Source of the DNA: Flavobacterium aestivum
Lineage (GTDB): Bacteria > Bacteroidota > Bacteroidia > Flavobacteriales > Flavobacteriaceae
Assembly: GCF_026870175.2 (NCBI RefSeq)
Contig: NZ_CP113977.2
Location: 4,516,708-4,580,707, forward strand
Length of the DNA: 64,000 bases
Direction: 5' to 3'
Made by a program: the position numbers and the translations under genes. Positions 34,991 to 44,101 of this stretch are shown one piece after another. Each line of letters begins with the position of its first letter. Position 1 is the stretch's first letter. The notes beneath the pieces are model-generated. The model worked only from the letters and a program-made list of their open reading frames with translations, was not told the origin of the DNA and searched no databases.

Positions 34991-36130
34991 CTATAATTCT
35001 CTCCAGACTACGCGCTTCACATAATCGGTATAACTCAAAATAATACGAACCATTTTCTCTGAAACATTTGGCATTGAGTAATCAGCAACTGGTCTAAAGT
35101 TTCTTTCTTCTCCAACTTTTTGATATTGAAGTTGTACTAATCCTTGCATAATTCTTTCTGGGCTTAAACCTACCATCATAACAGAAGTTTCTTCCATTGC
35201 TTCTGGTCTTTCATGAGCATCCCTGATATTAAGGGCTCTAAAATTCAATACTGATGATTCTTCCGAGATTGTTCCTGAATCTGATAAAACAGCAAAAGAT
35301 TTCATTTGCAAAGCGTTGTAATCATTAAATCCTAATGGTTTTAAAAATTGCACATTTTTATGCATTTGAATATTCTTTTTCTCAATCATATTTCGAGTTC
35401 GAGGATGCGTACTTACAATAATTGGATAATTGTATTTTTCAGCAATAAGATTCAAACTGTCCATTAAACCTTGAAAATTTACTTCACTGTTAATATTTTC
35501 CTCTCTATGCGATGACACAACAAAAAACTTACCTTCTTCCAATTCTAATCTTTCTAATACATCAGAAGATTCAATAGATGGCAGATAATGATTTAAAACT
35601 TCAAACATTGGTGAACCTGTTTTTATGATTCTATCAGCAGGTAAACCTTCTCTTAGTAAATACTCTCTGGCTATATCACTGTAAGTTAAGTTAATATCAG
35701 AAGTATGGTCTACAATTTTCCTGTTAGTTTCTTCTGGTACACGCTGATCGAAGCAACGATTTCCAGCTTCCATATGAAAAATTGGAATGTGTCTTTTCTT
35801 TGCTGGTATTGCACACAAGCAACTATTAGTATCTCCTAAAACTAAAAAAGCATCTGGTTTTTCAGATTCTAGTAAAGGATCTATTTTTATTAAAATTTGC
35901 CCAACTGTTTCTGTGGCCGTTGCTCCAGCTGCATTTAAAAAAAAATCTGGTTTACGAATTCCCAAATCATCAAAGAATATTTGATTTAATTCATAATCAT
36001 AATTTTGCCCAGTGTGTACAATAATATGCTCAATTGCATCGGAATTATCTAAAGCTGCCATAACTCTGGAAAGACGTATAATTTCAGGTCTTGTCCCAAC
36101 AACAGTCATTACTTTTAATTGTGATTTCAT
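34991..36130 (-). CDS. fnlC: UDP-N-acetyl-sugar 2-epimerase, non-hydrolysing (FnlC/CapG/WbjD)
   Basis: A 379-residue epimerase of the WecB fold. It begins LKVMTVVGTRPEIIRLSRVM, with HTGQNYDYELNQIFFDDLGI near residue 40, LGDTNSCLCAIPAKKRHIPI near 98, HMEAGNRCFDQRVPEETNRK near 119 and LSDSGTISEESSVLNFRAL near 283. The CFDQRVPEETNR form is typical of the CapG/FnlC branch. It converts UDP-N-acetyl-6-deoxy-L-talosamine to UDP-L-FucNAc, the last step of the three-enzyme pathway whose other members are the next genes upstream. Confidence 0.93.
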   Translation of the reverse strand: MKSQLKVMTVVGTRPEIIRLSRVMAALDNSDAIEHIIVHTGQNYDYELNQIFFDDLGIRKPDFFLNAAGATATETVGQILIKIDPLLESEKPDAFLVLGDTNSCLCAIPAKKRHIPIFHMEAGNRCFDQRVPEETNRKIVDHTSDINLTYSDIAREYLLREGLPADRIIKTGSPMFEVLNHYLPSIESSDVLERLELEEGKFFVVSSHREENINSEVNFQGLMDSLNLIAEKYNYPIIVSTHPRTRNMIEKKNIQMHKNVQFLKPLGFNDYNALQMKSFAVLSDSGTISEESSVLNFRALNIRDAHERPEAMEETSVMMVGLSPERIMQGLVQLQYQKVGEERNFRPVADYSMPNVSEKMVRIILSYTDYVKRVVWREL

Positions 36131-36153
36131 TATATAGAAGAAATAATTATTTT

Positions 36154-37272
36154 TTAAACATTTTCAAAATAAGTATCTGGGTCATTCGGATCATAGAATT
36201 CATTTATCCAAAAATTAGTATATAAAACTTCATTCCCAATATTTTTTATATTATGTGTGTACCAAATTGGCATATCCACATACGCTGGTTCATCTCCATC
36301 CAAATAAAAATCTAAAACCTCATCGGTACCGATTTGGCGTAACTGAATTAAGGCTTTTCCTTTAATTACTGCAAAACGCTCTATTTTTCTTGTATGATAA
36401 TGATTCCCACGAGTTATTCCAGGTACTGTTGTTGAAAATGAAACTTGCCCCCCAACTCCCAAACGTATAATCTCAACAAATGAGCCTCGCAGATCCGTAT
36501 GCTCAACAAATTTTACAGGAAAATGATTTTTTATATCCATGTAGCAACGAAAAGTATTGAACAAATTGAGCTCAAATGTGTTATTGATACTTGGAATAAT
36601 ACCTTTCTCTTGATATTCTGATTTATATTTTTCTAATAAACTCAAAATCTGAGAAACCTTAGATTCTGAAGTATGTTTAACCAATACTTCCGGATTTCCT
36701 TTTCTTGCTCTTATTTCAGAAAGCATTCTATCAACCAATTCTCCAACATAAATCAATTTTAAATCCCCATCTACATCAATCGTTGGTATTTCATTATGCG
36801 ATAATTTATGACAAAAAGTAGCAATTACAGAATTATAATTTGGATATCCGAAAGGCCCAAAAACATTTGGAATAATCATTCCTGTAAATTCACCTTCTGA
36901 ACTGTTAGCCCAATCAATCATTAATTCTCTTCCTTCTTTCTTCGACTTACCATAAAGATTATCCCTTTCTTCTTGAGTTGATGAAGAAAAAAGAACATGA
37001 GCCTTACTTCCTGTTGCTTTAAGAGAATTTACTAATTTTTGTACCAACCCAAGATTTGTATCATAGATAACTTGTGGATCATTATGACGATTCATAGCAG
37101 CTAAATGCACTATTACGTCACATTCAGCTACAAAATCATTTAATTTACTTTCTTCTTCAAAATATTCTTTTCGAAAATCAATTCTCTCAAATTCTTCGGT
37201 AAATAAACCGATTGTATTATATAAGTGTTTTCCAACAAAACCTGCTTGACCAGTAATACCTACTTTTAACAT
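36154..37272 (-). CDS. fnlB: SDR-cupin bifunctional sugar reductase (FnlB/CapF/WbjC)
   Basis: A 372-residue fusion with an N-terminal SDR domain (LKVGITGQAGFVGKHLYNTI; HLAAMNRHNDPQVIYDTN; YGKSKKEGRELM with catalytic Tyr/Lys near residue 108) and a C-terminal cupin from about residue 255 (FVEHTDLRGSFVEIIRLG; GNHYHTRKIERFAVIKGKAL; MPIWYTHNIKNIG). In CapF the cupin epimerises C3 and the SDR domain reduces C4 to give UDP-N-acetyl-6-deoxy-L-talosamine. Both domains look complete. Confidence 0.93.
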   Translation of the reverse strand: MLKVGITGQAGFVGKHLYNTIGLFTEEFERIDFRKEYFEEESKLNDFVAECDVIVHLAAMNRHNDPQVIYDTNLGLVQKLVNSLKATGSKAHVLFSSSTQEERDNLYGKSKKEGRELMIDWANSSEGEFTGMIIPNVFGPFGYPNYNSVIATFCHKLSHNEIPTIDVDGDLKLIYVGELVDRMLSEIRARKGNPEVLVKHTSESKVSQILSLLEKYKSEYQEKGIIPSINNTFELNLFNTFRCYMDIKNHFPVKFVEHTDLRGSFVEIIRLGVGGQVSFSTTVPGITRGNHYHTRKIERFAVIKGKALIQLRQIGTDEVLDFYLDGDEPAYVDMPIWYTHNIKNIGNEVLYTNFWINEFYDPNDPDTYFENV

Positions 37273-37280
37273 TAACTTAT

Positions 37281-37697
37281 TTAAATTTTAAAATATTCAA
37301 TATCGTATCTATACTCGTCTTTAGTCTCTCCTAATAAATAATCAGCCATAACCAATAACTTAGAATTAAGTTCTAAGGATTGAATACTACTGATATATCC
37401 GCTAGGAACATGTATTACATTTAATTTTTCGGAATCAACTATATAGGTAAAATTTTCCAAATCTACAGATGGCTTTTCCCAATTATCAATTTTAATTAAT
37501 TGAATTTTAAAACTTCCGCTAACAGCAGAAAACCATCTTTGTTCTATTTGATGTCCTTGCCATCCTCTTACAAATTGAACATCTTTATTTTCGATTACGT
37601 ATATTCTTTTAATTAAAGAAGCATCAAAATCATTATTATATAATAAATTGCCACGTTGGTCAGAATGACAATTGCCGATAATTAGTTTTGGTATCAT
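37281..37697 (-). CDS. WxcM-like cupin protein between fnlA and fnlB
   Basis: A 138-residue cupin resembling the WxcM/FdtA sugar 3,4-ketoisomerase group: GNCHSDQRGNLLYNNDF near the start, IKRIYVIENKDVQFVRGWQG in the middle and NVIHVPSGYISSIQSLE near residue 94. The HxxH metal pair of true epimerases is partly replaced (GWQGHQIEQRWF). It is wedged 8 bases before fnlB and 11 bases after fnlA, so it should work on the same 4-keto intermediate. Whether it isomerises the sugar, helps FnlB's own cupin, or is regulatory cannot be told. Confidence 0.65.
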   Translation of the reverse strand: MIPKLIIGNCHSDQRGNLLYNNDFDASLIKRIYVIENKDVQFVRGWQGHQIEQRWFSAVSGSFKIQLIKIDNWEKPSVDLENFTYIVDSEKLNVIHVPSGYISSIQSLELNSKLLVMADYLLGETKDEYRYDIEYFKI

Positions 37698-37708
37698 TTA
37701 TTTATTTT

Positions 37709-38743
37709 TTAACCTGGCATTTGTGCAACATCTTCTCCAAAAACCTCTTTTCGAATGAGTGGCAATGTCGATAAAAGTTTTTTCATTCCTTCAACTCCTT
37801 GCTGCTCCGTATTATGAGAGTGATAATCTTCTATTAATGAGACATCTTCTTCCCCTTCAGAAAAATACTGTGCATAATTCAAATCACGATTATCCGCAGG
37901 AATACGGTAAAACTCTCCCATATCTTCAGCTTTAACCATTTCTTCACGAGTACATAAAGTCTCATATAATTTTTCACCGTGGCGAGTTCCAATGATTTTT
38001 ATCTCATTATTTGAATTACAAAGTTCTTTCAATGCTTGAGCTAAATCTCCAATAGTTCCAGCTGGAGCTTTATTAACAAATAAATCCCCTGGATTACCAT
38101 TCTCGAAAGCAAATAAAACCAATTCCACAGCTTCATCCAATGACATTAAAAAACGGGTCATATTAGGATCTGTAATAGTAATAGGGTTATTCTCTTTTAT
38201 TTGCTTTAAAAATAAAGGAATCACTGAGCCCCTAGAAGCCATTACGTTTCCATACCTTGTTAAACAAACAGTAGTATCAGTTAAATTTCTAGAAGCTGCC
38301 ACTGCTACTTTTTCCATCAAAGCTTTTGATATTCCCATAGCATTAATAGGATAAGCGGCCTTATCTGTACTTAAACAAATTACTTTTTTTACTTTATTGA
38401 TTCCGGCTGCATCAATTACATTTTGTGTTCCAAAAACGTTCGTTTTGGTAGCTTCTAAAGGAAAAAATTCACATGAAGGAACTTGTTTTAATGCTGCTGC
38501 ATGAAACACATAATCCACACCTCGCATGGCACGTTCTACACTATTGAAGTCTCTTACGTCACCAATATAAAACTTAAGTTTATCGTTTTTTAATTGATTA
38601 CGCATATCATCTTGTTTTTTCTCATCACGAGAAAAAATACGTATTTCACTAAAATGATCAGTATGAAGAAAACGATTTAAGACGGCATGACCAAATGAAC
38701 CAGTTCCTCCTGTTATTAAAAGTACTTTATTTTTTATTATCAT
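37709..38743 (-). CDS. fnlA: UDP-GlcNAc 4,6-dehydratase/5-epimerase (FnlA/CapE/WbjB)
   Basis: A 344-residue soluble SDR enzyme. KVLLITGGTGSFGHAVLNRF holds the NAD loop, FHAAALKQVPSCEFFPLEAT the substrate loop, and STDKAAYPINAMGISKALME has Met136 and Lys140 at the modified catalytic site. The C-terminus (DNRDLNYAQYFSEGE near 282) is the CapE-type latch region rather than PseB. It forms UDP-2-acetamido-2,6-dideoxy-L-arabino-hexos-4-ulose, the intermediate for L-FucNAc and, in principle, also the PseC substrate. It overlaps the HisF-like gene by four bases. Confidence 0.92.
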   Translation of the reverse strand: MIIKNKVLLITGGTGSFGHAVLNRFLHTDHFSEIRIFSRDEKKQDDMRNQLKNDKLKFYIGDVRDFNSVERAMRGVDYVFHAAALKQVPSCEFFPLEATKTNVFGTQNVIDAAGINKVKKVICLSTDKAAYPINAMGISKALMEKVAVAASRNLTDTTVCLTRYGNVMASRGSVIPLFLKQIKENNPITITDPNMTRFLMSLDEAVELVLFAFENGNPGDLFVNKAPAGTIGDLAQALKELCNSNNEIKIIGTRHGEKLYETLCTREEMVKAEDMGEFYRIPADNRDLNYAQYFSEGEEDVSLIEDYHSHNTEQQGVEGMKKLLSTLPLIRKEVFGEDVAQMPG

Positions 38744-39513
38744 TGTTGATTTATTTTAAAAATCTTATTTTTTTCTATTTGTGATGGATAATTTATTAAA
38801 ACCGCTTTATAAGGACCTTTGAACACAAATAAGCTCCCTGCCGCTACACCTATTACACCATGATTATCAATAACTTTTTCGATATCTTCCAAAGAGCCAG
38901 CTCCTCCCAACACTGTCATCGGTAAAGTTGTTTTCTCTCTAACTTTGGCAATTAAATCTAAATCATAACCTTTCATTTGCCCATCTTTATCAATAGAATT
39001 AATTACAATTTCGCCAGCTCCTAATTTTTGCGCTTCATCTACAAATTTAAAAGGGTTAATTCCTGTAGCTTTTTTTCCATTATGAGTATATACCTCATAT
39101 CCTCCAAATAATTTCTTTTTAACATCCAAAACTACAATAACACTTTGAGCTCCTACTCGCTCAGAAATTTCAGTAATCAGTTTTGGATTTTGCAAAACTG
39201 CCGAACTCAAAGCTATTTTTTCAATACCAAGACTAAATATCCTTTGAGCCTGTTCTATTGTTTTAACTCCCCCTCCATAACATAAAGGCATCATAGACTG
39301 ACTGGCCAATCTTTCAATCAGACTATAATTAGGTTCTTTTCCTAATACTGTTGCATCAATATCAAATATCGCTAATTCATCAACTTCTTTTTCATTAAAA
39401 ATTTTAACAGCATTAATAGGATCTCCTACATATTTAGGATTTTTAAAGTTTACCGTTTTTACCAATCCATTTTCATGAACTAATAAACTTGGAATTATTC
39501 TTGGTCTAAGCAT
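38740..39513 (-). CDS. HisF-like ammonia-channel subunit of an amidotransferase module (WbuZ-like)
   Basis: A 257-residue TIM barrel homologous to HisF. Alignment by eye with the HisF opening puts Leu (RIIPSLLVHENGLVK) where the catalytic Asp11 should be, while the second catalytic Asp (VIVVLDVKKK, Asp130 equivalent) and INSIDKDGQMKGYDL are kept. This suggests the barrel no longer cyclises the histidine intermediate but may still channel ammonia from the HisH-like partner. It lies between the HisH-like gene and fnlA, an order resembling wbuX-wbuY-wbuZ-fnlA of enteric O-antigen clusters. Confidence 0.85.
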   Translation of the reverse strand: MLRPRIIPSLLVHENGLVKTVNFKNPKYVGDPINAVKIFNEKEVDELAIFDIDATVLGKEPNYSLIERLASQSMMPLCYGGGVKTIEQAQRIFSLGIEKIALSSAVLQNPKLITEISERVGAQSVIVVLDVKKKLFGGYEVYTHNGKKATGINPFKFVDEAQKLGAGEIVINSIDKDGQMKGYDLDLIAKVREKTTLPMTVLGGAGSLEDIEKVIDNHGVIGVAAGSLFVFKGPYKAVLINYPSQIEKNKIFKINQQ

Positions 39514-39515
39514 GT

Positions 39516-40130
39516 TTATAGTTTTGCAAAATTATGTAATAAGGTTTCTCCATAATGATGACTCTTCTCAGGATGGAATTGAATCCCATAAATATTTTCA
39601 TGATTTGCAGCACAGGCAAATTCACCACCGTAATCTGATGTAGCCAAAATATCAGAAGCATTATTACACTCGAAATAATAGGAATGTAAAAAATAAAAAA
39701 GGGCATCTTTTTCCAACCCTTTAAACAATGGGGAAGAAATTACTGGATTTACATCATTCCAACCCATATGTGGAAGTCTTGTAACTTGTTTAATTTTTGT
39801 CTCATCAAATTTTTTTATCGAGGCATCAATCCAACCTAGCCCCGCTAATTTACCTTCATCACTTAAATTACCCATCATCTGCATTCCAACACAAATACCA
39901 ATAACTGGTATCTTTTTAATCATTACTAATTCATCAAGTTTTTCACGCATTCCAGATTTTATTAACTCAGACATTGCATGATCAAAATGACCAACTCCTG
40001 GCAAAATTATTTTCTTTGCATCTTCTAAATCTGCAACAGTTCTAGCAATCTTGGTTGGAACATTCACTCTTTTGTAAACATTTACAAAAGCATTAATATT
40101 ACCTACGCCATAATCAATAATTGTTATCAT
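39516..40130 (-). CDS. HisH-like glutamine amidotransferase (WbuY-like)
   Basis: A 204-residue class I glutaminase of HisH type. The triad is present: nucleophile Cys80 in VIGICVGMQMM and His186/Glu188 in GIQFHPEKSHH. LPGVGHFDHAM and PHMGWNDVNP are additional HisH landmarks. It releases ammonia from glutamine, which would pass through the HisF-like barrel to the PP-loop sugar amidotransferase encoded just upstream. It overlaps that gene by four bases. Location and partners argue against a role in histidine synthesis. Confidence 0.9.
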   Translation of the reverse strand: MITIIDYGVGNINAFVNVYKRVNVPTKIARTVADLEDAKKIILPGVGHFDHAMSELIKSGMREKLDELVMIKKIPVIGICVGMQMMGNLSDEGKLAGLGWIDASIKKFDETKIKQVTRLPHMGWNDVNPVISSPLFKGLEKDALFYFLHSYYFECNNASDILATSDYGGEFACAANHENIYGIQFHPEKSHHYGETLLHNFAKL

Positions 40131-41269
40131 CTAAATAATCGTTTTTCAAGTCCTAATTTCTGCATCATCTTTGCACCAAAACCTATTATTTTTATTTTAT
40201 TTTTATAATCATGAAAAGTTTTATTTTCACCTTCAAAAATTTCTTGTAGTTGTTGAACAGTCAAATCTAATTTATCCGCAACATAATCAAATTCTTTTAG
40301 TAAAAACTCTTCGCTTAACTCAGGTCTTGAAATTCGATCTAATGCTTCTTCTCTTGTCATTTGTCCAGTAAGAATCAAACTTGAAAAATGGGCTCGTCTT
40401 TTTTGAAAACCAAATTTTCTTGGTAACCAATAATCTTCATAAAAACGAGTAAATCTAGATTCATGATGTTTATGCTGAAATGGTTCCCAACCAAACTTAT
40501 CGATTAATAACTTTTCTGCATCAGCTTTAATATAAGGAAGTAAATTCAAGGGCTTAAAAACCTGCATTCCCAAAACATAACGATAATAGATTTTATAACT
40601 CAAAATATCCACTAACGGAAAAGTCTTAAGCGGACGTTTACCAAATTTAGAATGAATATCTTTTACAAGCATGGTATCGATACCTGGAAAGCCTCCCCAT
40701 TCTTCGGGTTCTCTGCAACATTCTGTCGAGAAATTTCCACCTGTCAAAACATACTTAATTTTATTTTTCTTAGCAAATTTATATAAACCCGAAAAGAAAG
40801 CATAGTCTTGAGGCAAGTCCTGATCTGCAATTTGTGACTTAAGAAATGCAACTTGAAGATCTTTCATTTCTTCCCAATTAATTACATCAGTATATAAATC
40901 TAATCTAAGACCATTGCATAGCTTTTCAATATTACCAACAGCTTTATCTGTATTCCAACCTGCATCGACATGAAATAATAATGGTCTCAAACCCATAACT
41001 TCTTTTGCGATATATGCTACGTATGAGCTATCCAGACCACCACTTAAACCAATAATACAATCGAAATCTTTTCCTTTGCCTTCGTTTTTAATTTTCGCAG
41101 CCACATGCATTAATTCTTCGTGACCTTTTTTATCAGTATGCCAATTTGGCTTAATGGTTTCAATATAATTGGTATAATAATCGCTCTCACCCACCTCATT
41201 AAAAACTATTTTTGGATCTGTAGTATCCATAATAGTCTTTGTACAAATTTGATATTTTTGTTTATCCAT
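40127..41269 (-). CDS. N-acetyl sugar amidotransferase (WbpG/WbuX-like) with degenerate zinc ribbon
   Basis: A 380-residue PP-loop ATPase with SGGLDSS at 76-82 and FDCIIGLSGG before it. Family members adenylate the acetamido group of a sugar and replace its oxygen by ammonia, making an acetamidino group. The N-terminal ribbon that is normally CxxC...CxxC reads CTKTIMDTTDPKIVFNEVGE here, so only Cys9 remains of four expected cysteines. With fnlABC following, the likely product is an L-FucNAm derivative. It lies 7 bases after a GT2 gene. Confidence 0.83.
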   Translation of the reverse strand: MDKQKYQICTKTIMDTTDPKIVFNEVGESDYYTNYIETIKPNWHTDKKGHEELMHVAAKIKNEGKGKDFDCIIGLSGGLDSSYVAYIAKEVMGLRPLLFHVDAGWNTDKAVGNIEKLCNGLRLDLYTDVINWEEMKDLQVAFLKSQIADQDLPQDYAFFSGLYKFAKKNKIKYVLTGGNFSTECCREPEEWGGFPGIDTMLVKDIHSKFGKRPLKTFPLVDILSYKIYYRYVLGMQVFKPLNLLPYIKADAEKLLIDKFGWEPFQHKHHESRFTRFYEDYWLPRKFGFQKRRAHFSSLILTGQMTREEALDRISRPELSEEFLLKEFDYVADKLDLTVQQLQEIFEGENKTFHDYKNKIKIIGFGAKMMQKLGLEKRLFR

Positions 41270-41276
41270 TTCTTTT

Positions 41277-42002
41277 TTATTTAAAACTCCTAAATTTCAG
41301 TTGAAAAACTGACCTAGTAAATATTACTCTTGACCATAATTTTAATAAAAATGGCCTTTTTACAATACTGGCATTGTTAGTGTGAACTCTTCTACTCAAA
41401 GTAAATTCATCACAATGTGTATTTGATCTTACCAAGTTTGCTGCAGTTGCTATCCATAAATCGTGAGATTCAACATAAATTGGAATCGGAAGAATTAATT
41501 CTTTTAGTTCTTTTTTAAAAGCCATTGCACAACCATAATAATTTTCTTTCCCTATAAATATATCTATAATATTTCTTAAATTTTTAGTCGAATTTTTTGA
41601 CTTAACTCCATCAATTACATGATCTATAATTTCTCCTTGAGAATTAATAAAATTTGTATTGGAAGAGACTAATAATGAATTACTTTTTATTAATTCGTTA
41701 ATTAATATACTAGCTCTATCTTTTAGCCATATATCATCCTGATCAGACATAAAAATGATATCATTTTTAGTTAAACTAATCGCTCTACCAAAAGTAAAAA
41801 CATGTCCTTTATTAGTATCATTTTTAAAAATCTTAATTCTAGAATCATTAATTGACTCTATTTTTTTTATAGTATCATCCTTTGAACAATCATCCACAAT
41901 TATTATTTCATCACTTTCATTTAATTGATTTAAAATTGACTCTAATTGTTGTTCAATAAATTCTGCTCCATTATACGAAGCCATACAGACACTTATTCTC
42001 AT
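41277..42002 (-). CDS. GT2 family glycosyltransferase
   Basis: A 241-residue GT-A enzyme. It starts RISVCMASYNGAEFIEQQLE, has IIIVDDCSKDDTIKKIES near residue 33 and IIFMSDQDDIWLKDRASILI (SDQDD, the metal site) near residue 83. The remainder is short with ESHDLWIATAANLV near 179. This SDQDDxW form is frequent in capsular rhamnosyl- and glucosyltransferases. It is coupled by a one-base overlap to the upstream GT2 gene and belongs to the Wzx/Wzy unit. Confidence 0.87.
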   Translation of the reverse strand: MRISVCMASYNGAEFIEQQLESILNQLNESDEIIIVDDCSKDDTIKKIESINDSRIKIFKNDTNKGHVFTFGRAISLTKNDIIFMSDQDDIWLKDRASILINELIKSNSLLVSSNTNFINSQGEIIDHVIDGVKSKNSTKNLRNIIDIFIGKENYYGCAMAFKKELKELILPIPIYVESHDLWIATAANLVRSNTHCDEFTLSRRVHTNNASIVKRPFLLKLWSRVIFTRSVFQLKFRSFK

Positions 42003-42880
42003 TATATCTTATCTTTTTTTCCTTTCTTATTCAATAAACCATCCCAAATTGCTTGAAAATAATTAACGACATATTCCCTTTTACCTTTTACCAATAAGAT
42101 TACCAATAAATTATGCACTAATGCTGATACAATTTCCTTCAACCCCATAAGAAAAGGTACATCTACATTTCTCATAAACAAAAATGAATTTCTTACCTTA
42201 TAATAGGATCTTAAAGGACTATGTATAAACAATCTAATAAAATGTAAATTTATAGATCTATCCCCAATAGTATGAGTCATCTTTGCTTTCGGATTAACTA
42301 AAATCGGAACGCCTTTGGAATGACATCGTAAACTCCATTCTGTATCTACAAAATCAATAAAATAATCCTCATTCATAAATCCAACAATATCAAACACTTC
42401 TTTACTAGCTAAACTACCTGAAGAAATAATAACATCAGCAGTGTAAATTTCATCATTATCTGGAAATTCAATTTCTTTAAGTAATCCAAAACTATTTAAT
42501 TTATAACTTGGAAATCGAAAGCCGTGTTCTTTATCATAAAATACAGGTGAAACAACCATTGGTTGATTTCTTATTAAGGGACTTGTCAAATTAGAGATAA
42601 AATAATTATCAATTTCTGAATCTTGATCAAAAAAAACTAAGATTTCAGCATCCCTATCTATTGCGTATCGAATCCCAATATTTTGAGCTTTTGCTATACC
42701 GTAATTTTCATTAAGATTTATTAAATCAACTCCTAAATCTTCTGATAAATCTTTTATATAACAATCTATAGTATTATCCACTAAGACCACATTTGTTTTA
42801 CTAAACAATAAAGCCTGACAGATTCTAAATAAATTATCAACATCCGGATTATAGCAAACAATAACGCAATAAATATTCAT
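42002..42880 (-). CDS. GT2 family glycosyltransferase, rhamnosyltransferase-like
   Basis: A 292-residue GT-A enzyme. Its start NIYCVIVCYNPDVDNLFRIC, then VVLVDNTID and ILVFFDQDSEIDNYFISNL (FDQDS at the metal site, near residue 80) and FIDFVDTEWSLRCHSKG near 184 are the pattern of RfbF/RfbN-type rhamnosyltransferases. dTDP-L-rhamnose genes in the same unit make that donor plausible. A C-terminal hydrophobic stretch (FLMGLKEIVSALVHNLLVIL) probably anchors it to the membrane. Confidence 0.84.
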   Translation of the reverse strand: MNIYCVIVCYNPDVDNLFRICQALLFSKTNVVLVDNTIDCYIKDLSEDLGVDLINLNENYGIAKAQNIGIRYAIDRDAEILVFFDQDSEIDNYFISNLTSPLIRNQPMVVSPVFYDKEHGFRFPSYKLNSFGLLKEIEFPDNDEIYTADVIISSGSLASKEVFDIVGFMNEDYFIDFVDTEWSLRCHSKGVPILVNPKAKMTHTIGDRSINLHFIRLFIHSPLRSYYKVRNSFLFMRNVDVPFLMGLKEIVSALVHNLLVILLVKGKREYVVNYFQAIWDGLLNKKGKKDKI

Positions 42881-42896
42881 TTATAATTTAAATTGA

Positions 42897-44066
42897 CTAG
42901 ACATATACAATCTGTTCTGAACTAACATTTGACGTATTTAGTATTTTATACCAATACCATAGAATTAATAATAAACCATAAGAATTAAACATAGTGGGAT
43001 TTGTAAATGAATTAACAACATAAATCAAACACAATATAACATATAAGGAATTAGAACCTAAATAAGAGGCAATTCTTTTTGTAGGCAAAATAATAACCAA
43101 ATATAATATTGGAGTAATTATAAAACCAAAATATCTCAACATATCTAATGGTGTTATTTCAGTATGTGCTTTCATACTTTGAGATCCTTTTGAATAATAA
43201 TATGAAGCTAATCCTTCACCTAAAAAAAAATTAAAAAAGTTTATATGATCAATAAAAGATTCATAATGTCCTATTTTTATACTATTTGATTCTTCTCTTG
43301 AATCAAAAATAGTTGTAGTTGTTAATAGATAAGAAATTGAAATTATTATTAATGGAATAGATAGTGACAAAAACAGTATTTTGCTTCTAAGATTTGATTT
43401 AAAGAAAATTATAAATATTGTTGCAATTATACAGCTTAAAATCAAACCTCTGGAAGCACTAATAAAAATAGTTATAAATATAACAATCAAAGATAAAAGA
43501 CTACTGATTTTTTTTTTATCTATATAAGAAATAACAAATAAACAAAAGGGCAAATATAAAAAAGGAGCAGTTCCAATATGAAAACTTAACGTTCCCTCTT
43601 CTGCAAATTCTCTTAGTCCATTAGACCCTGAACTATAATCATTAAAAAAAACATAATAAGGACCTGATAGAGGTAGATCCATAAATACAACTAAAATCAA
43701 GAATGAAATTCCTGTGTAAATAGCCATAATTAAACCCGAAATTTTAACTATCCCATCAATATCAATTTTATATTTAAATATTGGATAAATTAAAAATAAT
43801 ACTAAAATAGAGAGAAAAAATTGTAATGCTAATCCCTTATCTACAATATTAAAAAAAGAGAAGATAAACCCATACAAAAAAATGCAGAAAACAATAAACG
43901 GAGAAAATGTATTTAATTTATATATTTTATAATTAATTATAGTAAAAGCCATAATAATTACAAACATCAATTTATTAAACACTGTTGCTGGAAACAACAA
44001 TGATAAAATAAAAAAAATCATAAAAATAAGATTAACTCTTTTATTTAAATTAAAATTCATGAACAA
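42897..44066 (-). CDS. wzy: O-antigen/capsule polymerase (Wzy)
   Basis: A 389-residue membrane protein with about ten to twelve hydrophobic helices and little sequence conservation, as usual for Wzy. A larger extracytoplasmic loop lies near residues 245-290 (TIFDSREESNSIKIGHYESF and FLGEGLASYYYSKGSQSMK), comparable to the catalytic loop of polymerases. It is the only such protein in the Wzx/Wzy unit, which supports the assignment. Met1 and Met3 are both possible starts. It would join repeat units at the periplasmic face. Confidence 0.8.
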   Translation of the reverse strand: MFMNFNLNKRVNLIFMIFFILSLLFPATVFNKLMFVIIMAFTIINYKIYKLNTFSPFIVFCIFLYGFIFSFFNIVDKGLALQFFLSILVLFLIYPIFKYKIDIDGIVKISGLIMAIYTGISFLILVVFMDLPLSGPYYVFFNDYSSGSNGLREFAEEGTLSFHIGTAPFLYLPFCLFVISYIDKKKISSLLSLIVIFITIFISASRGLILSCIIATIFIIFFKSNLRSKILFLSLSIPLIIISISYLLTTTTIFDSREESNSIKIGHYESFIDHINFFNFFLGEGLASYYYSKGSQSMKAHTEITPLDMLRYFGFIITPILYLVIILPTKRIASYLGSNSLYVILCLIYVVNSFTNPTMFNSYGLLLILWYWYKILNTSNVSSEQIVYV

Positions 44067-44101
44067 ACGATTTAATTTGATAAAAAATTATAAAAATATA
44101 G

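Noticed and set aside
38740..40130. Genuine hisF and hisH for histidine biosynthesis
   Set aside because: No other his gene is nearby, HisF Asp11 is replaced, and the genes are coupled to a sugar amidotransferase and fnlA. The same applies to the pair at 51353-52697.
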